Source: Hyalangium ruber
GTDB taxonomy: Bacteria > Myxococcota > Myxococcia > Myxococcales > Myxococcaceae
Assembly: GCF_034259325.1 (NCBI RefSeq)
Contig: NZ_JAXIVS010000006.1
Span: 372,001 to 436,000 of the forward strand
Direction: 5' to 3'
Length of the DNA: 64,000 nt
Below, piece after piece: positions 8,981 to 17,847 of the stretch (positions are counted from its first letter, which is position 1; every line of letters begins with the position of its first letter). The notes under the pieces were generated by a model that saw only the letters and a program-made list of their open reading frames with translations, did no database searches and was not told the DNA's origin. Both the position numbers and the translations under genes were made by a program.

Positions 8981-9931
8981 CTACTCGGTCTCTCCCTCGG
9001 GCTTCTTCTTGGGCGGACGGCCCCGCTTCTTCGGCGCCGCCGGTGCCGCGGCCTCACCCTCGGGCTTCGGCTTGGGCGGGCGGCCTCGCTTCTTCGGTGC
9101 CGCCGGCGCCGCCGCGGCCTCACCCTCGGGCTTCGGCTTGGGCGGACGGCCGCGCTTGCGCTTCGGGGCCTCGCCCTCCGCGCCTGCCTCCGCGGCCGGG
9201 GCCTCGTCCGACTTGGCGGCCTTCTTGCGACCCTTGGGCGCACCTTCCTCGTCGCCGCCCTCCTCCTCGCCACCCTCCTCCTCGGCGGGAGCCTCTTCCT
9301 CTTCGGCGGGAGCCTCCTCGTCCGGCGGCAGGTCCAGGTCGCCGTCGAGCCCGAGCAGGTCGCCCTCCAGGCCCAGGTCCTCGTCCTCGCCGCGCTGCTT
9401 GAACTCCTCCGCGGTGCGCTTGGGCCGCTCGCGGCCCGGCGGGAAGAGGACGATGTCGATCGAGTCCTCGGCGTTGACCTCGGGGATGTTCAGCGCGGCG
9501 GCCACCTCGGACACCAGCAGGTGGCGCGCGTTGTCGTACAGCTCGCGCTCCTTGGTGGGCAGCGGCCGCAGCTCGCTGAGCACCTGCAGGCCCTTGACGA
9601 CCTCGGCCAGGCCGAGGATTCCGCCAGCGGTCATCCGGTCCTGGTTGGTGCGCGCGCGCAGCTTCCAGTCCAGGTCCGCCTTGTCACTGTCGGAGCGGAG
9701 GAACGAGTAGATGGCCTCCACCTCCTCGGCGGTGGCGACCTTGCGCACCCCGATGGCCGTCACCTTGGCCTGGGGCACCATCACCACCGCGCCATCTTCT
9801 TCCCGGCGCATGGTGACGAAGGTCAGCTTCTGACCCGCCACCTCCTTCACATCGATGGCAGAGACGAGGCAGACACCCTGGTTGGGGTAGACCACCCGGT
9901 CGCCGACCGCGAGCTGGAGTCCTTCTGGCAT
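8981..9931 (-). CDS. carD: CarD, global regulator with CdnL-like N-domain and HMGA-like AT-hook tail
   Basis: From ATG 9931 (preceded by a GAGGGGG ribosome site) the product is 316 residues. The first about 165 residues form a CarD_CdnL/TRCF-type RNA-polymerase-binding domain (GDRVVYPNQG near the start). An acidic Glu-rich stretch follows, and the C-terminus has three perfect AT-hook cores (RGRPP) in Lys-rich surroundings, with a degenerate fourth basic patch (KGRKK) before them. This architecture is that of myxobacterial CarD, which binds AT-rich DNA through the hooks and RNA polymerase beta subunit through the N-domain to act at ECF-sigma promoters. The 16-codon longer reading frame was rejected because it lacks a ribosome site and the conserved domain begins at this ATG. 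Confidence 0.93.
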   Translation of the reverse strand: MPEGLQLAVGDRVVYPNQGVCLVSAIDVKEVAGQKLTFVTMRREEDGAVVMVPQAKVTAIGVRKVATAEEVEAIYSFLRSDSDKADLDWKLRARTNQDRMTAGGILGLAEVVKGLQVLSELRPLPTKERELYDNARHLLVSEVAAALNIPEVNAEDSIDIVLFPPGRERPKRTAEEFKQRGEDEDLGLEGDLLGLDGDLDLPPDEEAPAEEEEAPAEEEGGEEEGGDEEGAPKGRKKAAKSDEAPAAEAGAEGEAPKRKRGRPPKPKPEGEAAAAPAAPKKRGRPPKPKPEGEAAAPAAPKKRGRPPKKKPEGETE

Positions 9932-10002
9932 GTCCCCCTCGTGAGCGAGAGCAACGAGCGCGAGCGCCGGTCGTAGCACGAGCGGCGCCAGAAGCCACGA
10001 GA

Positions 10003-10206
10003 TTACCTGCCAAGTGCCGCCGTGCGCGCATCCGCGGCCTGGGCCTTCAGCAAGCTATGCATCACTTCGGCGAGCCGCGAGTCCACGTGGGCGTTGACCT
10101 CGGAGTCGCTCGGCACGCTCTCCGGCTGGGCCGCCACGCGAGAGGACAACCCCACCGTCGCCGCCACCGCCACCCCGAGCACCATGAGCGTCAGCCACTT
10201 CTTCAT
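10003..10206 (-). CDS. Small exported protein of unknown function
   Basis: A 67-residue product starting at ATG 10206, preceded by GGGAG at a suitable distance. Residues 1-26 form a clear signal peptide (two Lys, hydrophobic core, cleavage near RVAAQ). The mature part is only about 40 residues, Ala- and Ser-rich and probably helical. It has no cysteine and no recognised domain. It lies upstream of carD on the same strand, 71 bases away, and could be co-transcribed with it. It is a plausible real gene because start, ribosome site and signal peptide agree. Confidence 0.6.
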   Translation of the reverse strand: MKKWLTLMVLGVAVAATVGLSSRVAAQPESVPSDSEVNAHVDSRLAEVMHSLLKAQAADARTAALGR

Positions 10207-10341
10207 GTGAAGTCTCCCGTCGCGCCGCGCCAAGGGGCGGGCCTCATGCGCGACAGGGTAGGGAAGCTGCGGGGTTGATCAATTTTTCGGCTACAGGATG
10301 CGCCATGGCGCTACAGGCGGCCACACGACTGCCTGGGTGCT

Positions 10342-12600
10342 TCAGCAGCCTTCCGGACGAGGGCCAGCCACCAGGCGCACCTCGACCGGGAGGCCCCCGG
10401 CATTGTCCTCCAGGTCATCATCCGGGAAGGTGAAGCGCAGCGAAGTCACCCCGCTGAAGCGGGTGGCCCGCCCCGTCTCCACCACCTGCGCCGGAGGCCC
10501 CTTCTTCCAGGCCCCCCCTTCCGGCGCGACGCACCCCTTGTCCTGGAGGACGAGCACCCGGCCCACGGCCTCTCCTTCCACGCCTCGGGTCTGCGCGGGG
10601 CGCGCCGTGTCGCGCAGGCGGACCTCATAGGTGGTGGCGGCATCCAGGCCGGTCAGGGTGAAGCTCTCCTCGAGGCGCGGCGTCACCGCGTGCTGGCGCG
10701 CGTCCACCATCACGGTGACGCCCGTGTCGCTCTGCGTCTCGCGCACGTGGACGCGGATGCTGCCCGTGTTGTCCGCCGTGGTGGCGTCCGGCACGAAGAG
10801 GTAGAGGGCGAACGCGTTGCGCACGCGGATCTCCTCGGGCCCCACGAGGCCGAAGGACTCTCGCGCCCGCAGCGCGGTGCCGCCCTCCAGGTAATAGGCC
10901 ACCGTGGAGAGGGTGGCCCCCGCCGGGTGGCCATGCTTCAGCGTCCCCTCGGTGCGCAGCGAGTACGTGCGCGAGGGGTCCAGGCGCAGCCGGGCGGCGG
11001 AGGAGGGTGGCACGCGGAAGGCGTGCCCCGCCGCGCGGAGCTCGAAGTTGGGCAGGGGGAAGCGGCCCTCGTAGGCCAGGCGCTGGGCGGAGGCCTGGGT
11101 GGTGGTGCCCGTGGAGGACTTCAGGGAGGCGGGAGGCCGCGCGGGGCGAAGCTGGGCGCGCACGGCCAGGGTGGTGCCCTCTTCGGCCTGGACGCGCTGG
11201 CTCCAGGACTCCATGCCGATGGCGTGAACCTCCAGCAGGTGCTCGCGGTCCGCCGACAGGGGGATGAGCGTGGGCGTGTGGGCGGGCTGCAACTGGCCAT
11301 CCACCCAGACGGAGGCCCCTTGGGGCGTGGAGGTGATCTCCACGTCGAACGTCGCATCCTCCTCATTCGAGAGGAGGATGCCCGTGGCCACCAGCAGGGC
11401 GAGGGCGGGAACGCCCAGCACCACCCAGGGCGGCAGCCAGGAGCGCTTGCGGGGGGGCTCTGGCCGCACAGGGGGCGGCGGCGCGAGCGTGGGGATGCGC
11501 GAGAGCGAGGGCGGCCGGGGCGGGGGCTCGAGCGGGCCCTTGCCCCACAGGTCGAGCTGCGCCAGGAAGTCAGGCGGCAGGCGGATGGGCCGACCCTCGG
11601 ACACGAGCTCCGACTCGAAGAGGTAGGCCATGAAGTGCGCCAGGGCGCTGCCGGGGAAGTCTGGCACCACCGTGTGCAGGTACTTCTCGAGCGCCTCGCT
11701 GAAGGCCTGCGCCGTGGGGTAGCGCTGCTCGCGCTCCACCGCCATGGCCGTGAGGATGATGCGCTCCAGCTCCACGGGCAGGCCCGGGTTCACGGCGCGT
11801 GGGGGCGGAAAGTCACCCCGGGCGATGCGCTCGAGCACCTCCATGCGCTCGCCCTGCCAGGGCAGCTTCCCGCAGAGCATCTCGTAGAGCACCACGCCCG
11901 CGGCGAAGATGTCGGTGCGCGAGTCCAGCTCGCGGCCTCGCGCCTGCTCCGGCGCGAAGTACAGGTACTTGCCCTGGGCGGCCGTCTCCTCGGACTCGAG
12001 CCGGCTGGCCATCCGCGCCCGGGCGATGCCGAAGTCCACCAGCTTGACCTGGCCCTCGTAGCCGAGCAGCACGTTCTGCGGGCTGACGTCCCGGTGGATG
12101 ATGTGGAGCGGTCGCCCGCTCTCGTCCAGCCGGTTGTGCGCGTACGCCAGGCCCTGGAGCATGTCGATGGCCACGCGCAGCGCCAGCGGCACCGGCAGCA
12201 CCCGCAGCTCCTTGTTCCGCGCGCGGCGCATGACGCGCGACAGCGTCTGGCCGTGCACGAACTCCAGGGCCAGGTAGTACTCGCCGTCCACCTCTCCGAA
12301 GTCGAGCACCTGGGCGATGTTGCCGTGGCTCAGCCCCACGGCGATGCGCGCCTCGTTGATGAACATCGAGACGAAGTCGCTGTTGCCCGCGTAGTGGGGG
12401 AGGATCTTCTTGATGACCACGTGCCGGGTGACGCCGGCGGCCGCCGTCATTCGCGCACGGTAGAGCTCCGCCATCCCGCCCACCGCGATGCGGTCGAGCA
12501 GTTGGTACTTGCCGAACTCCTGGCCCTCGGCCGGCAGCAGCACGTTCTTCCTGGCTCCTTTGGGGACCCCCCCCGGGGTACTCCGCCCACTGGATGCCAT
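10342..12600 (-). CDS. Transmembrane Ser/Thr protein kinase with PEGA domain
   Basis: The 752-residue product has a Hanks-type kinase domain (about residues 31-310): glycine loop AVGGMAE, catalytic Lys64 (VVIK), Glu83, HRD at 169-171 with Asn176, and DFG at 189-191. All catalytic residues are present, so it should be active. A proline-rich linker leads to one transmembrane helix (about 392-410). The extracytoplasmic part starts with a PEGA-like domain (STPQGASVWVDG) and continues with a beta-rich sensor region with only two or three Cys. It probably senses an envelope signal and phosphorylates cytoplasmic targets. ATG 12600 is used; a GTG one codon upstream (12603) is possible. The start lies head to head with the phosphatase gene. 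Confidence 0.9.
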   Translation of the reverse strand: MASSGRSTPGGVPKGARKNVLLPAEGQEFGKYQLLDRIAVGGMAELYRARMTAAAGVTRHVVIKKILPHYAGNSDFVSMFINEARIAVGLSHGNIAQVLDFGEVDGEYYLALEFVHGQTLSRVMRRARNKELRVLPVPLALRVAIDMLQGLAYAHNRLDESGRPLHIIHRDVSPQNVLLGYEGQVKLVDFGIARARMASRLESEETAAQGKYLYFAPEQARGRELDSRTDIFAAGVVLYEMLCGKLPWQGERMEVLERIARGDFPPPRAVNPGLPVELERIILTAMAVEREQRYPTAQAFSEALEKYLHTVVPDFPGSALAHFMAYLFESELVSEGRPIRLPPDFLAQLDLWGKGPLEPPPRPPSLSRIPTLAPPPPVRPEPPRKRSWLPPWVVLGVPALALLVATGILLSNEEDATFDVEITSTPQGASVWVDGQLQPAHTPTLIPLSADREHLLEVHAIGMESWSQRVQAEEGTTLAVRAQLRPARPPASLKSSTGTTTQASAQRLAYEGRFPLPNFELRAAGHAFRVPPSSAARLRLDPSRTYSLRTEGTLKHGHPAGATLSTVAYYLEGGTALRARESFGLVGPEEIRVRNAFALYLFVPDATTADNTGSIRVHVRETQSDTGVTVMVDARQHAVTPRLEESFTLTGLDAATTYEVRLRDTARPAQTRGVEGEAVGRVLVLQDKGCVAPEGGAWKKGPPAQVVETGRATRFSGVTSLRFTFPDDDLEDNAGGLPVEVRLVAGPRPEGC

Positions 12601-12657
12601 CACATGGGCGGGCAGAAGGTATCATGCGGAGACGAACGTTCTGTCCCGAGAGCTTCC

Positions 12658-13647
12658 TTGAACTTGCCTGCTCGCTGTCTCGCCCTCGCCGCCCTGCTCA
12701 CGTCCTCCCTGGCCTTGGCGGGTCCCGCCGTCCTCCTGTCTCCCGTCATCGGACGGACTGACAGTGTGGTGCTCCAAGGACGGGTATTGAAGGAGGCGCC
12801 CACGAAGGGCAGCTCCGTGCTCTCGCGCAACCTGCGCCGCCTCACCGCGCCCAACTGGAAGGGTGCCAAGGTGGAGGTGTCCTTCCTGGGGGTCACCACC
12901 GTGGTGACGAGCGGGCACGACGGCGCCTTCGAGGTGAACCTCCAGCCGCCCCAGGGCACCCCGTTCCCCTCTGGCTTCTATGTGGCGGAGGCGAAGGTGG
13001 CCGGCGCCAGCGCCCGCGCGCGCGTGGAGGTCGTCGCCGACACTGCCCCGTTCCTCGTCATCTCCGACTTCGATGACACGCTGGCCATCAGCCATGTCAT
13101 CCGGCCGACGAAGCTGATGGAGAACGCGCTTCTCAAGGACTCGGACACGCAGGAGGTGGTGCCCGGCATGTCGGCCTTCTACGGGTGCTTGAAGGCTCCG
13201 ACGTCGCCCTCCTTCGCCCTGGTGAGCGGCTCGCCCGTGCAGTACGGCGCGCGCATCGGTGATTTCCTCGGTCGCCACAGCTTCCCCGCCTTCGGCCTGT
13301 ACTTGAGGGATCTGGGCCCGAGCACGTTGTCCAACTACAAGCAGCCCGTCATCCGCCGGCTGCTGCGCCAGTTCTCCCAGCCCGTGGTGCTGGTGGGAGA
13401 CTCGGGCGAGAAGGACCCGGAGATCTACGCGCAGATCCGCGAGGAGTTCCCCGGGCGCGTGAAGGCCATCTACATCCGCAACGCCGGCCGCACGGAGAAC
13501 GCGAGCCGCTTCACGGACATGATCCTCTTCGGAGAGGCGCGCGAGGCCGCCGAGCACGCCGCGAAGAACGGGCTGGCCGACGCCGCCTGTGTCGCCGGGG
13601 CCTTCCCCGCGCCGGTGCCCTCCACCGCCGAGAGCACCACGCCATGA
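12658..13647 (+). CDS. Exported App1-like (phosphatidate phosphatase-type) HAD protein
   Basis: From TTG 12658 the product is 329 residues and begins with a compact signal peptide (cleavage near LALAG). A transthyretin-like beta region (about 45-120) precedes an App1/HAD catalytic domain with the motif SDFDDT (Asp pair of the HAD nucleophile loop), SGSP as the second motif and VGDSGEKDPE as the acidic third motif. App1-family enzymes hydrolyse phosphatidate; in bacteria the substrate is mostly untested. An in-frame ATG at 12604 would add 18 residues, but it gives an overlong polar N-region and lies only three bases from the divergent kinase start, so TTG is preferred. The stop overlaps the next gene as ATGA. 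Confidence 0.8.
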   Translation: MNLPARCLALAALLTSSLALAGPAVLLSPVIGRTDSVVLQGRVLKEAPTKGSSVLSRNLRRLTAPNWKGAKVEVSFLGVTTVVTSGHDGAFEVNLQPPQGTPFPSGFYVAEAKVAGASARARVEVVADTAPFLVISDFDDTLAISHVIRPTKLMENALLKDSDTQEVVPGMSAFYGCLKAPTSPSFALVSGSPVQYGARIGDFLGRHSFPAFGLYLRDLGPSTLSNYKQPVIRRLLRQFSQPVVLVGDSGEKDPEIYAQIREEFPGRVKAIYIRNAGRTENASRFTDMILFGEAREAAEHAAKNGLADAACVAGAFPAPVPSTAESTTP

Positions 13648-14444
13648 GGAGGGCCGCGCCGGGGCTGCTCCTGGCGGGGATGCTCCTGGGGGCCGGGTGT
13701 CGGGAGGAGAAGCCGGCCGAACCGCTCTCCTCGCTGGCGCCTCCTCCGCTGGCTCCGCTCACCGCGAGCCCGAACGACGCGGGGAGCGAGGACGATGCCC
13801 TGTTCCGCGTGGCGCACGCGGAGGTGTTCGGCGAGGAGGTGCCGAAGGAGGCGCTGCGGCTGGAACTGGCGGGAGAGTCCGCCCGGCTCGCCGCGGAGGA
13901 CTTCACGGCCTCCAAGCCCGAGGAGGCCGCGCGGCTGGCCGAGCGCGTGAAGGACAAGGCCGTGCTCGTGGTGCCGGACGCGGACACCTTCCTCGCGCAG
14001 ACCTCGGAGCTGCTGCAGGCCCTGAGGGACTCGGCGGGCGAGGTGTGGCTGAAGCACCCGGACGCGCCGGTGGCCTACCGGCTCGTGCTGCGAGATGAGG
14101 AGGGCTTCCGCGAGTGGCTCGCCGAGGTGGCGCCCGGAAAGCTGCGCATCATCCAGCGCGCAGACGGCTTCGAGCTGTCCACCAGCGTGGGCAAGCTGCC
14201 CGGAGGAGACCCCAACGGGCCCTCCGTGCCCGTGCGCGGCGGCAAGCAGGACATCGCCACGCTGCGCCGAGGGCTGGAGCGGCTCAAGGGGCGCTTCAAG
14301 ACGGCCGAGGACATCTGCCTGGTGCCCTCCTTCGGCACCGAGGTGGCTCAAGCGGCGCGGGCACTCAGCGGCGTGTACACCGCGCCCGGCGAGCCCCTCT
14401 TCGAGACGCTCTGTCTGGTGTACCCCACGCCCCCACACCGCTGA
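13644..14444 (+). CDS. Lipoprotein with two ExbD/TolR-like segments, function unknown
   Basis: A 266-residue protein translationally coupled to the phosphatase (ATGA). It has a lipoprotein signal with lipobox LGAGC (Cys19). A low-complexity linker rich in Pro, Ala and Ser leads to a periplasmic domain. Around residues 110-150 and 175-255 there are segments resembling the ExbD/TolR fold (KAVLVVPDAD, VPVRGGKQDIATLR), but the N-terminal membrane anchor with catalytic Asp of true ExbD is absent. It may be an envelope sensor or a partner of the phosphatase; the ExbD resemblance is weak and by eye. Confidence 0.65.
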   Translation: MRRAAPGLLLAGMLLGAGCREEKPAEPLSSLAPPPLAPLTASPNDAGSEDDALFRVAHAEVFGEEVPKEALRLELAGESARLAAEDFTASKPEEAARLAERVKDKAVLVVPDADTFLAQTSELLQALRDSAGEVWLKHPDAPVAYRLVLRDEEGFREWLAEVAPGKLRIIQRADGFELSTSVGKLPGGDPNGPSVPVRGGKQDIATLRRGLERLKGRFKTAEDICLVPSFGTEVAQAARALSGVYTAPGEPLFETLCLVYPTPPHR

Positions 14445-14452
14445 GGCACAGG

Positions 14453-14473
14453 GGAGGAGGCGAGGGCTCCTCC
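14453..14473 (+). terminator. GC-rich hairpin after the App1/lipoprotein pair
   Basis: GGAGGAG and CTCCTCC form a perfect 7-bp stem with a 7-nt loop, just after the lipoprotein stop. There is no U tract, so it is at best a weak or factor-dependent terminator. Confidence 0.3.
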
Positions 14474-14567
14474 GGCCAAGGGTTGGGTTGTGAAGGGGCG
14501 GGGTAGCCGGTACTACCGCTATGCCGCGACGCGCCGTACCTTGCCCGCGCCAGGGAGGTTGAATTCG

Positions 14568-16376
14568 ATGGTTGCCATTCCCGAGTCCTCGCCGTCGTCG
14601 GAGCTGCCCACGGGCGGAGCGTTCCTCCTGCAGGAGGTGGGCTCCACCCGCATCGTCAGCCCGGAGACGTTCACCGAGGAGCAGCGCCTCTATCTGAAGA
14701 CGGCCCTGCAATTCAGCCGCGAGCAGGTGATGCCCCAGTCGGACCGCATCGAGGCGAAGGACAACGCGCTCCTCAGGGAGCTGCTGCGGCGCGCCGGGGA
14801 GCTGGGGCTGTTGATGACCGACATCCCCGAGGCCTACGGGGGCATGGGGCTCGACAAGACGACGTCCCTGCTGCTGGCCGAGTGCATGAGCCTGCAGGGC
14901 TCGTGGTCGGTCACCTTCGGTGCGCACGTGGGCATCGGCACGCTGCCCATCGTCTGGTTCGGCAACGAGGCGCAGAAGGCGAAGTACCTGCCGCAGCTCG
15001 CCACGGGAGAGAAGGTGGCGGCGTACGCCCTCACCGAGCAGGGCAGCGGCAGCGACGCGCTGGGGGCGAAGACCAAGGCGGTGCTGTCGGCGGACGGCAC
15101 GCATTACGTGCTCAACGGCTCGAAGCTCTACATCACCAACGCGGGCTTCGCGGACGTGTTCGTGGTGTTCGCCAAGGTGAACGGCGACAAGTTCACCGGC
15201 TTCATCGTGGAGCGCGACACGCCTGGGTTCACCGTGGGGCCCGAGGAGCACAAGATGGGCATCCGCGGCTCCTCCACGTGCCCGCTCTTCTTCGAGGACG
15301 CGCGTGTGCCGGTGGAGAACGTGCTGGGCGAGGTGGGGCGCGGGCACAAGATCGCCTTCAACATCCTCAACTACGGGCGGCTGAAGCTGGGCGCGGGCGT
15401 AGTGGGCGGGATGAAGCTCGCCATCGAGGACACGGTGCGCTTCGCCCAGGAGCGCAAGCAGTTCAACACGCCCATCGTGCGCTTCCCGCTCTTGCGGGAG
15501 AAGTTCGCGCGCATGGCCACGCTCACCTACGCGCTGGAGTCGATGACGTACCGCACTGCGGGCCTGGTGGACGCGAAGCTGTCCGGGAAGGAGCGGCAGG
15601 CGAAGGACTACGACGCGCACGTCATCGCCGCCATCGAGGAGTACGCCATCGAGTCGTCCATCATGAAGGTGTTCGGCTCGGAGGCGCTCGGCCACGTGGT
15701 GGACGACGCGGTGCAGATCCACGGCGGCGCGGGCTACATCGAGGAGTACCCCATCGAGCGTGCCTACCGCGACGCGCGCATCAACCGCATCTTCGAGGGC
15801 ACCAACGAGATCAACCGCATGTTGATCAGCGGGCTGCTGCTCAAGCGCGCGGTGAAGGGCGAGCTGCCGCTGCTCGCGGTGGCGCAGTCGGTGGAGGACG
15901 AGCTCACCCACGGCACGTTGCCCCGGGCGCGGCACGAGGACGCGCTGTCGGCGGAGGAGCGGGCCGCCGAGTGCCTCAAGCGCATGGCCCTCTACGGCCT
16001 GAAGACGGCGGCGGAGACGTTCGGCACCGAGCTGGAGCAGCACCAGGAGGTGCTCGCGGGGCTCTCGGACGTGGTGATGGACGCGTTCGCGCTCGACACG
16101 ATGGTGACGCGCACGCGCCAGGGCGTCGATGCCAAGGGGGCGATGGACCCGGCCCGGGTGGCGATGACACGGCTGTTCGGCATGGAGGCGATGACGCGCT
16201 CGTTCGATCGGACCCGGCGGGCGCTGTGCGCCTCGGCGCAGGGCGAGGCGCTCCAGGCACACCTGGCGAAGCTGGCCCCGCTGCAGGTCTTCACCCCGTA
16301 CAACCCCGCGGAGCTGCGCGAGGCGGTGGTGACGGCGGTGGAGCAGGCCGGCGGCTATCCGCGTTCGGCGGCCTAG
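14568..16376 (+). CDS. Acyl-CoA dehydrogenase (long-chain, FadE/ACADVL-like)
   Basis: A 602-residue flavoenzyme expected to oxidise acyl-CoA to enoyl-CoA in fatty acid breakdown. ATG 14568 follows AGGGAGG with 9-base spacing, so the 26-codon upstream extension was rejected. The N-terminal and middle domains include the FAD/substrate signature ALTEQGSGSDA and GSKLYITNAG. The C-terminal domain has IHGGAGYIEEYPIERAYRDA and the catalytic-base region FEGTNEINRM. At about 600 residues it is longer than short-chain dehydrogenases (about 380) and matches very-long-chain members with an extra C-terminal domain. It is transcribed alone and converges on the PilZ gene, leaving 9 bases between stops. The chain-length preference is inferred from size only. 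Confidence 0.9.
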   Translation: MVAIPESSPSSELPTGGAFLLQEVGSTRIVSPETFTEEQRLYLKTALQFSREQVMPQSDRIEAKDNALLRELLRRAGELGLLMTDIPEAYGGMGLDKTTSLLLAECMSLQGSWSVTFGAHVGIGTLPIVWFGNEAQKAKYLPQLATGEKVAAYALTEQGSGSDALGAKTKAVLSADGTHYVLNGSKLYITNAGFADVFVVFAKVNGDKFTGFIVERDTPGFTVGPEEHKMGIRGSSTCPLFFEDARVPVENVLGEVGRGHKIAFNILNYGRLKLGAGVVGGMKLAIEDTVRFAQERKQFNTPIVRFPLLREKFARMATLTYALESMTYRTAGLVDAKLSGKERQAKDYDAHVIAAIEEYAIESSIMKVFGSEALGHVVDDAVQIHGGAGYIEEYPIERAYRDARINRIFEGTNEINRMLISGLLLKRAVKGELPLLAVAQSVEDELTHGTLPRARHEDALSAEERAAECLKRMALYGLKTAAETFGTELEQHQEVLAGLSDVVMDAFALDTMVTRTRQGVDAKGAMDPARVAMTRLFGMEAMTRSFDRTRRALCASAQGEALQAHLAKLAPLQVFTPYNPAELREAVVTAVEQAGGYPRSAA

Positions 16377-16385
16377 CGGTCCACC

Positions 16386-17102
16386 TCAGGGCATGCGCGA
16401 GAGGGCTTCCTGGCCGAAGCTCACCCGGGCCCACCAGGGGCCCGGCGGCAGCGCGTCCAGGGACAGCAGCGCCTCCAGCCGCTCAGCGGAGTCCTTCGGC
16501 AGATCCTTGAAGCTGACCCCGAAGACGGGCGTGACCGGCGAGTGCGCCCGGAACGCCGTGGACGTCCACATCACCTCGCCCGGCAGCAGCAGCGGCCCCG
16601 GCGCCAGCTCCATCTCCAGCAGGAACGGCGTGCCCACCTTCACCATGGCGGGCAGGGCCGGCGCATCCACCTCCATGCCCACGCCGCCGCGCGAGATGTC
16701 CCGCACATAGAAGGCCGGCGAGAAGGGCGTGGCCTCGATGGCGCGCACGTTGAGCGGCACGCGCGGGTGGCGACGCAGCTTCTCGTGCTCCTGCGCGAAG
16801 ATGCGCTGCAGCACCGCGTCCAGGGCCGCCCGGTCCACGCTCGTGGCGTACTTCACCGTCAGGTGGTAGCGCCCGCCGGGGCGCGGGGTGACATTCACCA
16901 CCTCGCCCACCACCTCCACGGACTCGGCTACCCCCTCGGCCTGCATCTCGAACACGAAGCGCGTGCCCCGCGTCAGGCTGCGCCGCGTCTCCAGGGTGAC
17001 GCTGCCCTGCCCGACACTTCGGGTGTACTCATCGATGAGGGCCTCGGGCGTCTTGTAGGACACCTTCAGGCGAACGCTGGAGTCGTGCGGCGAAATCTGC
17101 AT
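16386..17102 (-). CDS. PilZ-domain protein, probable c-di-GMP receptor
   Basis: A 238-residue protein starting at ATG 17102. It appears to have two PilZ-fold halves. The first (about residues 5-105) is a myxobacterial degenerate PilZ-like domain. The second contains the c-di-GMP signature: an RxxxR motif (RRHPR, about residue 115) and, some 27 residues later, DISRGG (D/NxSxxG type). It therefore probably binds c-di-GMP and may affect motility or polysaccharide production. No enzymatic domain is attached. It lies downstream of the minus-strand lipoprotein gene but is separated from it by a strong terminator, so it should have its own promoter in 17103-17136, a very short space. Confidence 0.85.
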   Translation of the reverse strand: MQISPHDSSVRLKVSYKTPEALIDEYTRSVGQGSVTLETRRSLTRGTRFVFEMQAEGVAESVEVVGEVVNVTPRPGGRYHLTVKYATSVDRAALDAVLQRIFAQEHEKLRRHPRVPLNVRAIEATPFSPAFYVRDISRGGVGMEVDAPALPAMVKVGTPFLLEMELAPGPLLLPGEVMWTSTAFRAHSPVTPVFGVSFKDLPKDSAERLEALLSLDALPPGPWWARVSFGQEALSRMP

Positions 17103-17137
17103 GTGTGGGCTCGCTCGATACTCTCTGGCGGGTCGCC

Positions 17138-17180
17138 AAAAAAAACAAGGCCGGGCCCCCCTCACGGGTAGCCCGGCCTT
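17138..17180 (-). terminator. Intrinsic terminator of the minus-strand lipoprotein gene
   Basis: AAGGCCGGGC (17147-17156) pairs perfectly with GCCCGGCCTT (17171-17180) around a 14-nt loop. On the minus strand the stem is followed by TTG then eight T, a classical rho-independent signal about 30 bases after the stop at 17209. Confidence 0.9.
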
Positions 17181-17208
17181 TTCCTGTTGGGCCGTCAGGC
17201 CCGGTTCA

Positions 17209-17847
17209 TCACGAGTTACCGTCGTCCTCTTCGGCCACGGGCAGCTCCGCGCCCGCGGTGATGGTGATGGACTCGTTGGCGTAGGCGTAGCTGCCGGAGC
17301 CGGTGGAGATCTTGCCGTCGAGCTTGATCGTCACCGAGCCCGAGGTGGCGTTCGTGGCCGACACGTCGATGGTCTGGGTCACGTCCGCGTCGAGGAAGTC
17401 GTCGATCTCACCGCTGATCTCGATCTTGCCCTTCATCTTCAGCTCGACCTTGGCGGAGGTGAAGCCATCGGAGACGGCCTTGAACTCCATGGTCATCTTG
17501 CCGTCGAACTCGTTGACGCCGTCCTCGTTGCAGCTGTTGTACTCGAGGTCGTACTTGAAGCTGAGGTCGGTGCCGCCGCCCGTGCCGTTCGTGTCCAGGT
17601 CGAGCTTGAGCTTGACCGAGCCGCTCTTGGCGCAGTCGACCTCGACCTCGGCGTTGATGGTGTCCGCGGCGCTGGCGAGCGCGCGCAGCAGGTTGCCGTT
17701 ACCGCCCTGGGCGGCCGGCTGGCTGGCCTCGAACAGGGCCTGGGCGGCGCCCTGCTTGCCGCCACCGATCTTGGCGCCGCTACCACCACAAGCCACCAGG
17801 GCCGTGGTGGCCGCGGCGAGAAGCGAAAGACGAATGAAGCGCGTCAT
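17209..17847 (-). CDS. Lipoprotein of unknown function
   Basis: A 212-residue product from ATG 17847, preceded by AGGAGG at 8 bases. The signal peptide ends in the lipobox LVAC (Cys about 20) followed by GGSG, so it is probably an outer-membrane lipoprotein. The mature part is rich in Asp, Lys, Thr and Ser, alternates polar and hydrophobic residues as in a beta-sandwich, and contains two Cys (VDCAK, NSCNE). No family recognised. It is monocistronic: own ribosome site, own terminator, and divergent from mraZ. Confidence 0.75.
   Translation of the reverse strand: MTRFIRLSLLAAATTALVACGGSGAKIGGGKQGAAQALFEASQPAAQGGNGNLLRALASAADTINAEVEVDCAKSGSVKLKLDLDTNGTGGGTDLSFKYDLEYNSCNEDGVNEFDGKMTMEFKAVSDGFTSAKVELKMKGKIEISGEIDDFLDADVTQTIDVSATNATSGSVTIKLDGKISTGSGSYAYANESITITAGAELPVAEEDDGNS

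Noticed and set aside
8981-9979. Longer CarD with 16 extra N-terminal residues
   Set aside because: Start at 9979 lacks a ribosome site and the conserved domain begins at the ATG at 9931; the shorter form has the usual CarD length.
10690-12600. Plus-strand open frame through the kinase gene upstream of the phosphatase
   Set aside because: It is antisense to a kinase with all catalytic motifs. The phosphatase only begins at 12658 (or 12604); the preceding 600 or so codons are shadow.
13470-16262. Minus-strand 930-codon open frame opposite the lipoprotein and acyl-CoA dehydrogenase
   Set aside because: High GC at third positions of the real genes opens this frame. The plus-strand genes have complete motifs and ribosome sites, while the minus-strand text is Arg/His/Leu low complexity.
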